DNA of 64,000 nucleotides from Kalaharituber pfeilii (lineage: Eukaryota; Ascomycota; Pezizomycetes; Pezizales; Pezizaceae). Shown one piece after another: positions 43,337 to 54,642 of the stretch. The stretch lies in assembly GCA_015179045.1 (NCBI GenBank), contig WHUZ01000004.1:1364001-1428000 (forward strand). The letters are read 5' to 3'. Below the pieces are notes generated by a model. It was not told the DNA's origin and did not search any database. It saw nothing but the letters and a program-made list of their open reading frames with translations. The first letter of the stretch is position 1; every line of letters begins with the position of its first letter. A program made the translations under genes and the position numbers.

Positions 43337-43469
43337 GCACCACTTCATAACTCAGAATGCTCGAGTCCAGTTCCAATTTTCAGCGCAAAGGCATTCGTAG
43401 GAGCACCCTACTTTGAATCTCCCATCAATTTTTTCCCACCTTCACTTGGCACCTTCATTCTCCAACTAA

Positions 43470-44162
43470 ATGAACACCAACACCGATGTAGACGTGTACA
43501 TCAGTGTCGCTTCCATCGGCATGGTATTGTACATAAATAGAAGAGCTCAGGACATGAATGAACACCAGTAGCGACTAAGCCCTGCACCAGCATCGGAAAT
43601 GGGAAATGAAGTCCTCAATACGCCTCCAGCTGCGGGAGAGCTCGACTCAGCACAAATTGTCCTCAACCATACTGCTCGGGAATCGGAACTACTCTCCGGA
43701 GACCATGGTAATAGAAGTCACAACCCCCGCGCCGACTTTTCCCCGCTCCTAACTGTACTCCGCTGATCACATGGTGATCATGTTGAACTAGCCCCCCACA
43801 TCTTCCATGAGATGCCAGCATTACAGACACCTGCCAACCGCCATCCCACACCAGGTCACATCCCTCCGATATATGGTGTTGCTTCGATGTCACCAAATCA
43901 GAGCATGAACAGGAATATTGTGAGACAGGAGGACCCTGAGGCTGTTGAACTGGAAGGAATGAGGACTACACAAGCTTCTGGGAATGCTCCGCCGCTGATC
44001 GAACTACCCGGTGAAACGGATTCGGAGGACACCGAGCTTCAACTTCCGACATCAGGAAGTATTCTCAGAGGCACCGCCAGACTCAGTACGCAGAAGCCCA
44101 AGAGAAAATCTTGGTATCGAAAGCTGCATGATTTTATCCGGCGACGTCAATCCCGGAAGTAA
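43470..44162 (+). pseudogene. recurrent unknown family, copy 6, two nonsense mutations
   Basis: The frame is colinear with the family over about 230 codons. It belongs to a second subgroup in which the N-terminus is shorter (MNTNTDVDVYISVASIGMVLY...RRAQDMNEHQ) and most of the hydrophobic helix is missing. Codon 34 is TAG (43569-43571) where copy 7 has CAG, and codon 99 is TGA (43764-43766) where copy 7 has CGA. Both are C-to-T changes and there is no frameshift, so inactivation is recent. The tail KRKSWYRKLHDFIRRRQSRK is intact. Confidence 0.7.
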
Positions 44163-45121
44163 AAATGAAGCACCCAGCAAAAGGGCACTCTGCGAGTTCT
44201 GATAGGACTCCTCGACGGAATTGGAGATGATTCTGCGCCGCTAGTTCAGTCCCCCTCGGCTATGATTGATGGCAATTATTGATGGCAATTTCGAAATTTA
44301 TTTTACTTCAAATTCCGCTTTGTTTTGCTTGCTGTTGTTTTTCACAATTTTGTTTTTCCGCAGCTCCAGTAATTTTCCTTTCGTTTCTGCAGTATAATCA
44401 TACCAGGTATCTCTATATCCATTGGATGGTTGGCCCTGCCAAGGCATTGGTACCGGATATTGTGAATTAGTCCGCTGCGATGTGTCCGGCGCTATAGCAA
44501 ATACAGTTTGAACGATTGTCATGTTTTTGGGAAATCCCAGATTTGTTTCCTAGGCCCGCTTCTATTTTATCTATATGCTATTGATGTTTTCGCTACATAT
44601 TAATTGTTTTGTTTTTCCTTTTTCTTCTTGCTCGCTCCCTCTTTATCTACTTTTTTGCTGTTTATAGCTTGTTTATTACCAATGACAAAGTGACAGTCAT
44701 CCCAGCAGTAACATTTATGCAGTCGGAAAATTAGAGTCTTCAGACATTGGCACTGGAAGTCATCTGACGAGATATATGTAGCATTTGTTGCTTACATTTC
44801 GTCCCAACCAGAGAGAATAAAAAATTTTTTTCGGCAGTATAAATAATCAACGCAAGCACGTACTTTGCTACCATAGAGAACAGCATTGAGCTCACTAATT
44901 GTCGTAGCTAGAAATTGATTATGAATAATCGGCTGCTGTTAGCAAGGAGTCATGGGAAACTTCGAAATTTGTTGCACTTTTCCAGACTCAATTCCCCTTT
45001 GCTTCCTTTTTTTGTTTCAGAATTTTATTTTTTGACCTTGGCATTGATTTCGGAAATTCTTGGGGATTTTTTGGGCCCGGCATCGATAGATTTAGTGGGG
45101 GATCAACTATCAATGCGCATA
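44163..45121. other. 3' flank of family copy 6
   Basis: TTTTTCACAATTTTG at about 44338, then TTTGTTTCAGAATTTTATTTT at about 45019 from a second, decayed unit (44.88-45.06 kb resembles 24.6-24.75 kb). No gene. Confidence 0.45.
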
Positions 45122-45522
45122 TGTGCCGGGCCATTCGTAACAACGTTCCAGTGGCCACTGGCCCGGACCAGTGGCCACTAGCCCGGACTACTCAACGGAA
45201 CGCTGGTTCGTGATCACACACTAGTACAACGCATTGACCTTTTTGTTCTGCGCACAGAACTACAACAGAATGTTGGTATGTTGGTGGCTGTTAAAATACT
45301 AGAAGGTTCGGAATTGTAATTGTCTAAATCATTTGTTTATTTTTTTGTTTTATTTACTCAAGTATTTAAACTTGATATTTTTCCATGCTGTCGGTATTTT
45401 GAATGTATTCTACATATATCGCATTCTGTACCATACACTTCTCTAGTATACAACGCCAAGCCTATCTTATTTACCTAAACTGGTAATTACTTTTCAGCCT
45501 CATTCCTTAACAATCTTTACCT

Positions 45523-45885
45523 ATGGAGCCTTTTACACCCGAAATTCGCCATCAATTCGAGCTATATATTCAATCTCGGGATCATACAAATAGATATCAA
45601 ATGGAACCTCAGAAGTTACGTGAAATCCGAATTTTCTGTCGTGATCCAGAACGGCCCGTGTCTTCAGCAGCTGAGAATAATGTTAAAACTCTTGCTAAGG
45701 TAAGTATAACCTATAATGAGATTAATAAGATATTAACAAATTAGAAATTTTTTATTAATGAGGATGGCGTTCTAATGCGCAAAGCGAATCCTCCCCAAAA
45801 CGAATACCATCGTGAGGTTATTATAGAAGATCGAGCATTTGACATTATTCAAGATGTTCATTGCAATCTTGAAGCTGTTTTTCCT
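45523..45885 (+). pseudogene. integrase-like N-terminal remnant
   Basis: ATG at 45523 opens a 73-codon frame ending at TAG-like position 45742-45744. The same frame goes on with FFINEDGVLMRKANPP and HREVIIEDRAFDIIQDVHC before dissolving into a tandem repeat at about 45879. The pattern of an 'EDGVLMRK' strand followed by 'REVI...I..VH' resembles the region before the zinc-binding part of retroviral-type integrases. The catalytic core is absent. The product would be non-functional. Confidence 0.45.
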
Positions 45886-46066
45886 GTCGCCGGAGGGGGT
45901 CATTCATCACGCTGTATTTTTTTTTGCCCTGTCGCCGGAGGGGTCCTTGATGAAGCTGATTTTTCCTGTCACTGGAGAGGTCCTTGATAAAGCTGTTTTT
46001 TTCCTGTCGCTGGAGGGGTCCTTGGTAGAGCTGTGTTTTCCTGTGGCAGGGAGAGGTCTTTAGTGA
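45879..46066 (+). repeat. about 45-bp imperfect tandem repeat
   Basis: Four to five units of TTTTTCCTGTCGCCGGAGGG followed by GTCCTTGATGAAGCTG-like sequence, with progressive substitutions. It replaces the expected integrase core inside the element. Confidence 0.7.
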
Positions 46067-46255
46067 CGCTGTTTTATCAAATAGTGGATGTGTGGATACG
46101 CGAGTGTGTGTGTGTGAGTTTGAGAGGGTGAATTGTAGGTAGAATGAGAAAATTCAAATTCTGAGTGGCCCGGGCCAGTCACGAACCAGCGTTCCATTGA
46201 GTAGTCCGGGCTAGTGGCCACTGGAACGTTTGTTACGAATGGCCCGGCACACATA

Positions 46256-47689
46256 TTTATGGCACGATTGGTATAGCGCAGTTTGAACGACGCTTTGGGA
46301 AAATTGGCATGTCGTTTTTCTACCACAGCTTTTATTGCATCTACGGTTGCTATTTTCTTTACAGGGCCATGTTACGCAGTTTTATTTTTTCTTTCTCAGT
46401 CCTTCTCTTTCTTCTTTTCTTTTCATTTCTTTTCTTTTGTTTGTGTTTATCCACGCAGCTACTCGTATGAATATTGCGGCGTTGAATAAGCGATAGGAAG
46501 ACGAAGCGGGAATAGGCAGTGTTTGTATGTAAGCATCGCGAAAAGGACGGAACAGCCAAGGACCACACATTTTGCCATCTCCGTATGCGATACATACAAC
46601 GAGTGCTTTTCTCTAGCGACAAAACAATACATGCATGTCGCAATAAACGGGGGTGGCATAGTATAATCCAGGATGGGACCAAAAAACGTAATGCTGCTTT
46701 GTATCTACTACAAAACTCAAGTTTTTGCAAATTCGCCGAGTAGGTAGTGCCGGTGCTGGGAGTCGTGGTACTTGGGCATTAAAATACCGATATATATGCT
46801 AAACTCACATAGCAGTTACGAGTACCTTCATGTGTGTATATTGCAATTGGTAAATGAAAAGATTGTGAAAAAGGAGAAAACATAGGTGTGTACACTGTTC
46901 TAATTTGATAATTGAGTACTTGACATTTAGCTTCAGATACTTTCCTTTCGTAATAAACTATGAAAGGAAAAGATCTCAAAATGGACAAGACTTGGCAGGC
47001 AGGGAATGTCACTTCCTCCGCAAAACAACAATACTATTCAGTCTCGAGCAAATAATATGACAGTGCCAAGCTACAGCTGAAGATAAGATCATTCTGATAA
47101 TCAATTACAATTAGCTTCAAGCATCTTAATTGCTTTTGTAGCTATCAATGACGCACAAATACCAGAATCAATGGGTACAATTGCATGGGAATCTTAAATC
47201 CTTGCCATTACTAGAAATACAATTATGTTGTCGCAGATAATAGGCTTCTGGGATTCGCCCTGAGTTCACATTGGTGCAGGGATTGCTGCTGATCAACACA
47301 ACAAGCCCACCTCATTCGTTGAAATTGCAATGCACGAGTTTTCTAATCTGCTTAGCCCCCGGCCCAAGTGAGAAGGCTGCTGATTTTCCCGTCCAAACTT
47401 CCTGTGTCAACTGGTCAAATATCATAAGGATCTCCTTCCTCACCAGCTGGCTGACACCGAACGCTGTCCCTGGGATCGCCCCCTCCCAGATCCCAAAATG
47501 CTGGTAACGAATAAATTACATAAGGTACACTGTCGGATGCCATAAAGAATTACTGCGAGTGACAAAGGACACTCCAGTGAGCTGAAATTGAAGCCAGAGC
47601 ATCGGAGAATACATTAAATCCTCGTCCGCAGATTTTCTAGGAAGCTGCCTGAGAGAAAGCAGTCAATGCTCAAGAATGGATAGCGAGTT
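46256..47689. other. family-unit flank, no gene
   Basis: Contains another C/T tract (46375-46445) and segments resembling the copy-5 flank. No gene seen before copia-2. Confidence 0.45.
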
Positions 47690-47694
47690 CTATT

Positions 47695-47926
47695 TGTTGG
47701 AAACCACGCTAAGGTGCACGGCTAGAGTGAGGGCCATGAAGTAGGCCATGCACTTAGCTACAGTGGCCATAAGGTGGGCTATGCACTTAGCTATAGTGGT
47801 TTATTGTCTTTATGCAACTTCGTGTATTTATATGAGTCTGGAAGTACCGTTTTGTATTGATAGATAATTAAGAAAATTAAGTCCTATTTTAAGTCTTACT
47901 CTCCTCACCGTATATATTTTTCTACA
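47695..47926 (+). repeat. copia-2 5' LTR
   Basis: 232 bp. Holds two near-repeats of GGCCATGCACTTAGCTA. Differs from the right LTR by T for C in the GGTGGGCTATGCAC segment. Confidence 0.92.
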
Positions 47927-47940
47927 GGTTATGAGCCCGG
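47927..47940 (+). other. copia-2 primer-binding site for initiator Met tRNA half
   Basis: GGTTATGAGCCCGG, complementary to a tRNA anticodon arm with CAT anticodon, directly after the LTR, identical to copia-1. Confidence 0.75.
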
Positions 47941-48479
47941 ACTGTGCAAATCAGTCCACCGCATTCAAGTCGCATTTTGTTGCAGCCGCTTTTGATCGCA
48001 CTTACTGCTCATCGCATTTCCTCGCATCCATCATCTACTGTCCACATTCAGATTCCCCGATCTTCATGAGAAACTGGCAGCGCTACACCGTGGTAAATAT
48101 ATCACAAATGCCCTCATCGTGCATATAGAAATTACACCATTTTTGCATAACTCTACCATAAACAATTTAGACATTAAGCCTGATGTCACGATCAACCGAA
48201 TGCCCCTCGAGTGCATCATGGAACCTCGTTGGCCTCTACACCAGATTCTGCAATCTCACTCAGCAAGTCAACATATTGGTCCTCCATATGCTATGTATAG
48301 CATATGTACACAATATAAAAACTATGTTGTGTTTATTGAACGAAAGTGGGAGAATTATTAGGCTTCAAAAGTAATGCGATGATGAGTTTGGGAACTGCAT
48401 CATGCATACTTTGTGGCTGAAGTTGTGTTTTCATTATCGCTCACCTAAGCAGTTAAGTATACTTACTAGTATGGAGAAT

Positions 48480-49010
48480 ACTGATATGGCGAATGTTTCG
48501 GCTAGAGAACTGAGTACCTGGTAGCAGCAGCTGCTGCTGAAGAGATCCTATCCACGCTACTTGCGTGCAGCCACAACCAGCTCAAAGTAAGAATCCTGTG
48601 ATAGCTACCAGCTCAATTATGAGTGGTAAAGACCCGAGAAACGCCCCTGCATATGTATATGCCAGGTGGCTTTGCACTCCACAATTCATGCATCCACTAT
48701 GCATAACGCAAGTGAAGAGATCTCTAGGTGCTGCTACGCACTAGAATCTGGAACCCGCAAGTTACGCCTGACAAGGGAAGACTTGAAGCTCTGACTGGCC
48801 TGGTGAATGCTCTGAGGAGATTCGACCTACATATATATGGGAGCTTATTTAAGTCCCGCCATCGAGTAAGGGTATGATTGGTTGCAAATGGGTATATAAG
48901 GAGTTGCTGAGATCAGTACTCGCATGATCGCTCGCCTTGTTAATGAAGCACTATAAGCATGTAGAAGGTGCTGGTGAGACCTTCGCATTAATGGCTAAGT
49001 TTACCACATT
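48480..49010 (+). pseudogene. diverged internal pol segment sitting where gag should be
   Basis: Between leader and protease there is no Gag frame. Instead ATGAGTGGTAAAGACCC, then GCAAGTGAAGAGATCTCTAGG and GCACTAGAATCTGG, then GGTTGCAAATGGGTATATAA and ATGGCTAAGTTTACCACA follow the order of the integrase-to-reverse-transcriptase linker and N-terminal reverse transcriptase, as found at about 50.7-51.2 kb. It is closer to copia-1 in places, and has many indels. Confidence 0.6.
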
Positions 49011-49064
49011 GTGATATGTATATGGCGCAACCTGAAGCGTTCGCTAGTGGGAGCAGTAAGAGTC

Positions 49065-52000
49065 TACACCACCGCAAACGCCTCTATGACTAGAGCCGCT
49101 CTCAGTAACAGCCAGCGTAGAACCTGGTATATTGATTCTGGTGCTTCTGACCATATGTGTTCTACCCTATCAGATTTTATAAGCTACAAAAGACTGGCTA
49201 AACTACGCAAAGTACTACTAGGTGACAATTACTCTATTCTTGCTACAGCAATAGGAACTGTCCATATTCAGGGTAACACTACGGCTACCAACCATCTGTT
49301 AACACTTGAATCAGTACTATATGTACCAGATCTCAAATGTAATCTTTTCTCAGTAGGGAAAGCAGATGAAGCTGGATTCAGTCTTCTCTTTAGGCAAGGA
49401 ACTTGTACAATCTCACACAATCATCAACTACTCACTACAGCAAAAGGAAACAATGGAATGTATGTTTTGAATGTAAACGCCTTCCGAACAGCTCTCGCAT
49501 CCATACCTGCCACCGTGCCTACAGCCATGCCTACTGGTATGCCTACCACCGCTGAATTCTGCAATCCACCTACTGAATCAGATATGCCCCTGAGTAAACT
49601 CGAACTCTGGCATTACCGCCTCGGACATCTCAACACTGGTTCTGTCAAAGCACTTGCAAATGGCCTTGGAACAGGTATAGAGCTTCCAAAGGCAGAACTC
49701 TCGAAACCGGACAGCCCCTGTTTTCCATGTCTTCAAGGCAAACAAAAAGTCACTATTAATCGAACTCCATCTGAGAGGGCAACTGAGCCTCTTCAACTCA
49801 TCCACTCTGACTCTGCAGGTCCATTCCCTATCACACCTGGAAACTCCAGGTACTTCCTCCTCTACATTGATGACTTTACACGCATGACATGGCTATATAT
49901 TCTTCAGTCCAAAACAGTGGAAGAAGTATGCACTACTTTCCAAGACTTTAAGGCACATGTAGAGAAGGAAAGTGGGAGAGTTATTAGGCGTTTCAGGTGT
50001 GACAATGGCAAAGGAGAGTATGACAATCGCAGATTTCGAGGCATCCTGTGAAGCAGTGGCATCTCCTATGAACCAAGTGCACCATATACCCAACATCAGA
50101 ATGGAGTCAGTGAAAGAAAGATAAGGACCATCAAGGAGATGGCAGTGTCTATGATGTGTGCTGCAAAACTTGATGAGGAATTTTGGGCTGAGGCTACTGC
50201 GACAGCTGTGTACATTCTGAATAGATCACCTACAAGAACACCACACCCTATGAGGCGTGGTATGGCAAGAAGCCAGCCCTGCATCACCTTCGCATTTTTG
50301 GATGCTATGCCTATACCCATATTCCTAAGCAAAGGCGCCGTGCCATGCAAGCAAAGTCCCAGCAGTGTATATTTCTAGGCTATGCACCTAACACAACCAA
50401 GCAGTGGCGAGTCTGGGACCCACAAGGCCGTCGTGCATACTATGTGGCCAATGTCGTTTTTGATGAAAAACGACCCTTCGGTAGTACTAGCACCGAGCAA
50501 CCGAGTACTGTGCCTGCCAGTACAGAACAAGTGGATACTGATATGTTAGATATTCAGTCAGAAGACAGAATTACAGAGGTTGCTGAACCAGTAATACCTA
50601 CTACTACATCTTCACATGTAGAGCCTGTCATGCAATTACGTCCACAGATACGCCTTGGAGAAGAAATTGTAGAAAGTCTACAATCATGCGTACATCTACA
50701 CCGCTCACATGCGGTAGATCTCAATATTCCTGCAGACCACACAATTCGCGCGTCCACTATGCAAAATGCAAGTGATGAGATATCTAGGTGCTGCCACGCA
50801 CTAGAATCTGGTACTCTACAAGCCACGCCTGACGAAGGAAGGCTTGAAACTCTCAATGCATTGGCAGATGCTCTACGGAGATCTGAGCAAACCACCCCAA
50901 CAATAGCATTCCAGGTGAGACCAGTAAAGGAGGCAATTGGTGAGCCGACTAGCTACCGGCAAGCTATGCAAAGCCCTGACTGTGTTCAGTGGGAAGAAGC
51001 TATGGGTGATGAGTATAATTCACTATTGGTGAACCAGACTTGGGAGCTTGTTGACCGAGCCCAAGTACCTGAGAGTAAGAGTGTGATAGGCTGCAAATGG
51101 GTATATAAATTGAAACAGAATATTGATGGGAGTACAAGATATAAAGCTCGCCTTGTGATTAAAGGCTACGAGCAGAAAGCAGGAATTGACTATGAAGAAA
51201 CCTTTGCCCCAGTTGCTAAATTTGCTACAGTTCGAATGCTAATAGCTATTGCTGCAGAACATGATCTCGATATTGATCAAATGGACGTTGTCACAGCTTT
51301 CCTTCACCCCGAACTCGATGAGGAAGTCTATATGGAGCTACCAGAAGGTTTCAGCAACAATAACAACCAGCTGCAGGTTTGCAGACTCCGGAAAGCCCTG
51401 TACGGTCTTAAGCAGGCACCACGAGCGTGGTATTCTGATATTGATGGATACCTAATATCTATTGGCTTCCACCGCTCAACTGAAGATCCAAATCTTTATA
51501 TTATGTCTGGGATCCTACTACTGCTCTGGGTTGATGACATTCTGATTTTTTCATCCAATTCTGCACTCAAGAGCCAGATTAAGGAACAGCTCACCAGCAA
51601 ATACAATATGAAAGACCTCGGAGCTGCCAAGCTATTCATTGGATTAGAAATTACTCGAGACCGGCTAAATCGGAAAATCTGGCTACACCAAAGCAAGTAC
51701 ATTAGTAGCATGCTAAGGCATTTCGGCATGGAACGCTGCAAGGGAGTCTCTACTCCACTCGACCCAAATACTAAGTTACAAGCTCTCAGAGAGATCAATG
51801 CTACTCTAACACCAGCCGAAGTACAGCAATACCAGTCACTTGTTGGAAAACTTATGTATGCAATGCTTGGAACACGACCTGACTTGGCCTACACAGTATC
51901 TACACTTGGACAGTACAATGCTGCTCCTTTAGCTCAACACCTAGCAGCTGCAAAACGAGTACTTCGATACCTTCAGCATACCCGTCAACATGGCCTTCTA

Positions 52001-52467
52001 TTCCAAAGTACAGATCAACTTCTGGTTATATCTTTACACTTGCTGGTGCTGCAATCTCTTGGAAATCTAGACGACAACCTACAGTAGCACTTTCTACAAC
52101 TGAAGCAGAATATATGGCTGCTACAGAAGCCTGCAAAGAAGGTATATGGCTACGAAGACTGTTCAACGAAATCAAGAGCAAGTGGGAGCCTGCTAGTAAG
52201 TCTGGGCATTATGAACAAAGTGGACAACTTATTCGAATCGACAACAATGGAGCTCTGGACCTGGCTAAAGATCCGAAGCATCACAATAGAACCAAGCACA
52301 TTGCGATTCGACATCACTTTATCCGCGACGCCATTGAATCTGGAGCAATCTCACTTGAGTATGTTAAAAGTGAAGAGAATCTAGCTGATATCTGTACAAA
52401 GGCATTGGCTCGGGTAAAACATGAATACCTCATGGAAGGGACAGGTGTCAAGGCATTTCAGGGGTAG
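49065..52467 (+). pseudogene. copia-2 pol (protease, integrase, reverse transcriptase, RNase H), broken
   Basis: Starts in the protease (WYIDSGASDHM) and proceeds through HYRLGH, integrase motifs, LLLWVDDILIF and the RNase H tail. The breaks are as follows. A TGA at 50049-50051 replaces a Ser codon of copia-1 in the integrase. A small deletion near 50240 shifts the frame after SPTRT. A deletion of about 110 bases near 52010 removes the GYSDSDWAGD motif with its catalytic Asp. The last stretch to the TAG at 52465-52467 is again in frame with [13 protein letters not shown]. Reverse transcriptase itself (50345-52010) reads clean. Confidence 0.88.
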
Positions 52468-52581
52468 TACTCTTTCTCTCACGTAAGCTTTTTTCCTACA
52501 GGGTTTTTGCTACGGTGGTATGCATAAGGCATCGAGAGTTTTGAGGAGGCTACAGGATTGAAACACTCAGTTGAGTGGGAG

Positions 52582-52813
52582 TGTTGGAAACCACGCTAAG
52601 GTGCACGGCTAGAGTGAGGGCCATGAAGTAGGCCATGCACTTAGCTACAGTGGCCATAAGGTGGGCCATGCACTTAGCTATAGTGGTTTATTGTCTTTAT
52701 GCAACTTCGTGTATTTATATGAGTCTGGAAGTACCGTTTTGTATTGATAGATAATTAAGAAAATTAAGTCCTATTTTAAGTCTTACTCTCCTCACCGTAT
52801 ATATTTTTCTACA
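52582..52813 (+). repeat. copia-2 3' LTR
   Basis: 232 bp, one visible difference from the left LTR. Preceded by polypurine tract CAGTTGAGTGGGAG at 52568-52581. Confidence 0.92.
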
Positions 52814-53670
52814 CTATTTTTAGCATATAAGTAGGTGACCTGTTCAGTATATATAAAGTCAGATGCGGAATATTCTGTGAGTTCCCATATGTCAATGATC
52901 GTACCCTAAGGTGCTATTGTACTCGATGTATACTCTGTGGCCTATTTTGAGAAGATATAGAAAGTTTGGCTGCGCTCAGGCCAATATGCAGCGAATGGTA
53001 CCGTTGTAATAAAGCATACATTTTTGTTTTTGCATATGCAAGGAATACTGGGCTACTGTGCAGTTGACAAACATTGTAGAGACCCTCTAAAGCTATTAAA
53101 TAGAAACTCCACTATAATAAAGTATTTCTGAACTGCAACTGCTGGTCGCACTGCCTGATGGATTTTGATGCGATACGTCTCTGAGTGGGGGTTTTTTTTT
53201 TTTCTTTTTTATAAAGCACTCCTACACTATCCTCGTCCCTGTTCTCGTGCCCACGTTTGATTCTCACTCAAGATAATTCATTGCTTACTAAACGGTCTAT
53301 AGTGTGTCACATGCCCAGTGATTAAAAGCCTGCCTGGGAACCGTATACCGCCTCGTGGACTGTGATGAAACTAAATAGAAAGGAAATAGTAACAAGGAAG
53401 AAAATCAAAAGAGGTGATTCTGGACAAAACATAAAAATTGTGGTCTTCTCCAATGTCACCTTCTACCCAGCTTCGCAGCTCTACTAGAGGGTCTGGTTGA
53501 TCTTCAATGTTTGCTGTGGGCTTCCTCATTACCTCCAGGCCCCGCTTCCTCCTCCAAACCTTGCAGATCAGATGTGTGCAGACACCTCCTCTTCCATCCC
53601 GCACCATTTACACTCTGGTCCAGCTGCCTTCCTGTGCAGGGGGCCCAGCGGGAGCGGACTACATATCAGA
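52814..53670. other. intergenic, no gene seen
   Basis: After the target duplication: a T-rich run at 53190-53213 and mixed sequence. No supported gene. Confidence 0.4.
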
Positions 53671-54497
53671 TTTTTTTTTTTTTTTTAATATCATTACTCG
53701 CTTGCCGCCCTATGGGCTATGGCGAGGTATAGTTACATGAAAGGAAGGAGATAAGAATAATAAAGAGAAATCGTGACAGGAAATGGGTGAATTAAGAGTG
53801 ACAATTAGATGAAATGAAGGAGTGGCGGTCTAAATCAAATTAATCTCTTTCTTTCAACCTGACCATTAGGTCGATTAGTGGGTCTCCCTCCTGTTCCGGC
53901 GGGTCCAGGAGGTCTTCCCTACCCCCCCGCCATAACCTGTTTTTCTATAATCGGCACTCTCCCAGCAGGTGGCTGGTTGTCTCCTCCTGTTCCCCGCACC
54001 AGCGGCAGTCCGGGGTGTCGGCTCTCCCCACTTTGTGTCTCCATGCTCGGAGGCCTTTCCCTCCCAGTAGCCCAGCGAGCGCTCCTATGTGCCCCTCAAG
54101 GCGTGCGAGTGGCCTGTAGGTAAGATGTAGCCTGTTGATTTCTGTTGCTCTTCGTGCTTTCGCGTCTTGTATGACACCCGGTTCCGTGATGATCTCCGTC
54201 TGGTACTGTAGGTAGGTGGCTGTTTTAGCTGCTCGGTCGGCGGCGTTGTTGCCCTCGATTCCTCGGTGGCTTTTGATCCACATGACCGCTGTGTCTCGGT
54301 ACCCCTTATTGTCCCGTTCTAGCCAGGCCTCCCGTAGGGCCTGTGAGGCTCCGTCGGGTGTAGGTTGGCCTTGCGCTATTTTCTCCATTCTGTTTATGGC
54401 TGTGCGCGAGTCTGTGATTATTAGCAGGTCTGGGGCGTCCGCTTTCATGACCTCGGCGATGGCGGGCATCTCAGCGTCGTTGACTGCATCCCATCAT
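53671..54497 (-). mobile_element. 5'-truncated B-type LINE with RNase H
   Basis: Reading leftward: RNase H coding, 3' UTR, then CGCCATAGCCCATAGGGCGG...GAGTAATGATATT and poly(A) at 53671-53686. This is the most complete B-type element in the window and shows where the B tails come from. Target duplication not identified. The right end abuts a type-A tail. Confidence 0.8.
53945..54497 (-). pseudogene. LINE ORF2 C-terminus: RNase H and zinc motif
   Basis: About 184 codons. The frame is open past the first ATG to 54497 (DAVNDAEMPA), so the Met is not a real start. RNase H features: the Glu in NDAEMPAIAE, the Asp in LIITDSRTAI, and SHRGIEGNNAADRAAK. A terminal CRWCGEQEETTSHLLGEC zinc motif follows. 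The first catalytic Asp and everything upstream are lost by truncation. It would degrade RNA in hybrids if complete; here it is a fragment. Confidence 0.82.
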
Positions 54498-54507
54498 TAA
54501 AAGTTCT

Positions 54508-54566
54508 ATTTTTTTTTTTTTATATATTTCACGTAACCTCGCTTGCAGCTGTTCGCCATGGCAGGG
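54508..54566 (-). mobile_element. LINE tail, type A
   Basis: ACCCTGCCATGGCGAACAGC...GAGGTTACGTGAAATATAT plus poly(A) on the minus strand. It may be a 59-bp micro-insertion, or the 3' end of the ORF1-bearing fragment just upstream of it; no duplication was found to decide. Confidence 0.6.
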
Positions 54567-54642
54567 TCTCTGGACCGAAGTCCTTATGGCCCGGAGACAG
54601 GCACCTATGCAACTACATACAAACATGTCCTCTAATATGACA

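Larger units (their letters stand above)
45122..46251. mobile_element. TGT...ACA inverted-repeat DNA transposon, possibly Ginger-like
   Basis: The element starts TGTGCCGGGCCATTCGTAAC and ends with its inverse. CATA flanks it on both sides (45118-45121 and 46252-46255). The ends are about 90 bp; the left has an extra 20-bp GTGGCCACTGGCCCGGACCA duplication. Inside is an integrase-like remnant. TGT/ACA ends, a 4-bp duplication and a gene related to LTR-element integrases are the features described for Ginger DNA transposons; that assignment is inference. The flanks are family-unit DNA, so it jumped into the array. Confidence 0.65.
47695..52813 (+). mobile_element. defective Ty1/copia element (copia-2)
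   Basis: 232-bp LTRs with TG...CA ends, 5-bp duplication CTATT at 47690-47694 and 52814-52818, tRNA-type primer site after the left LTR and the same polypurine tract as copia-1 before the right LTR. The LTRs differ at one base by eye, so insertion was recent. However, gag is missing and pol is broken in several places. It was therefore probably mobilised by proteins from another element. Confidence 0.92.
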
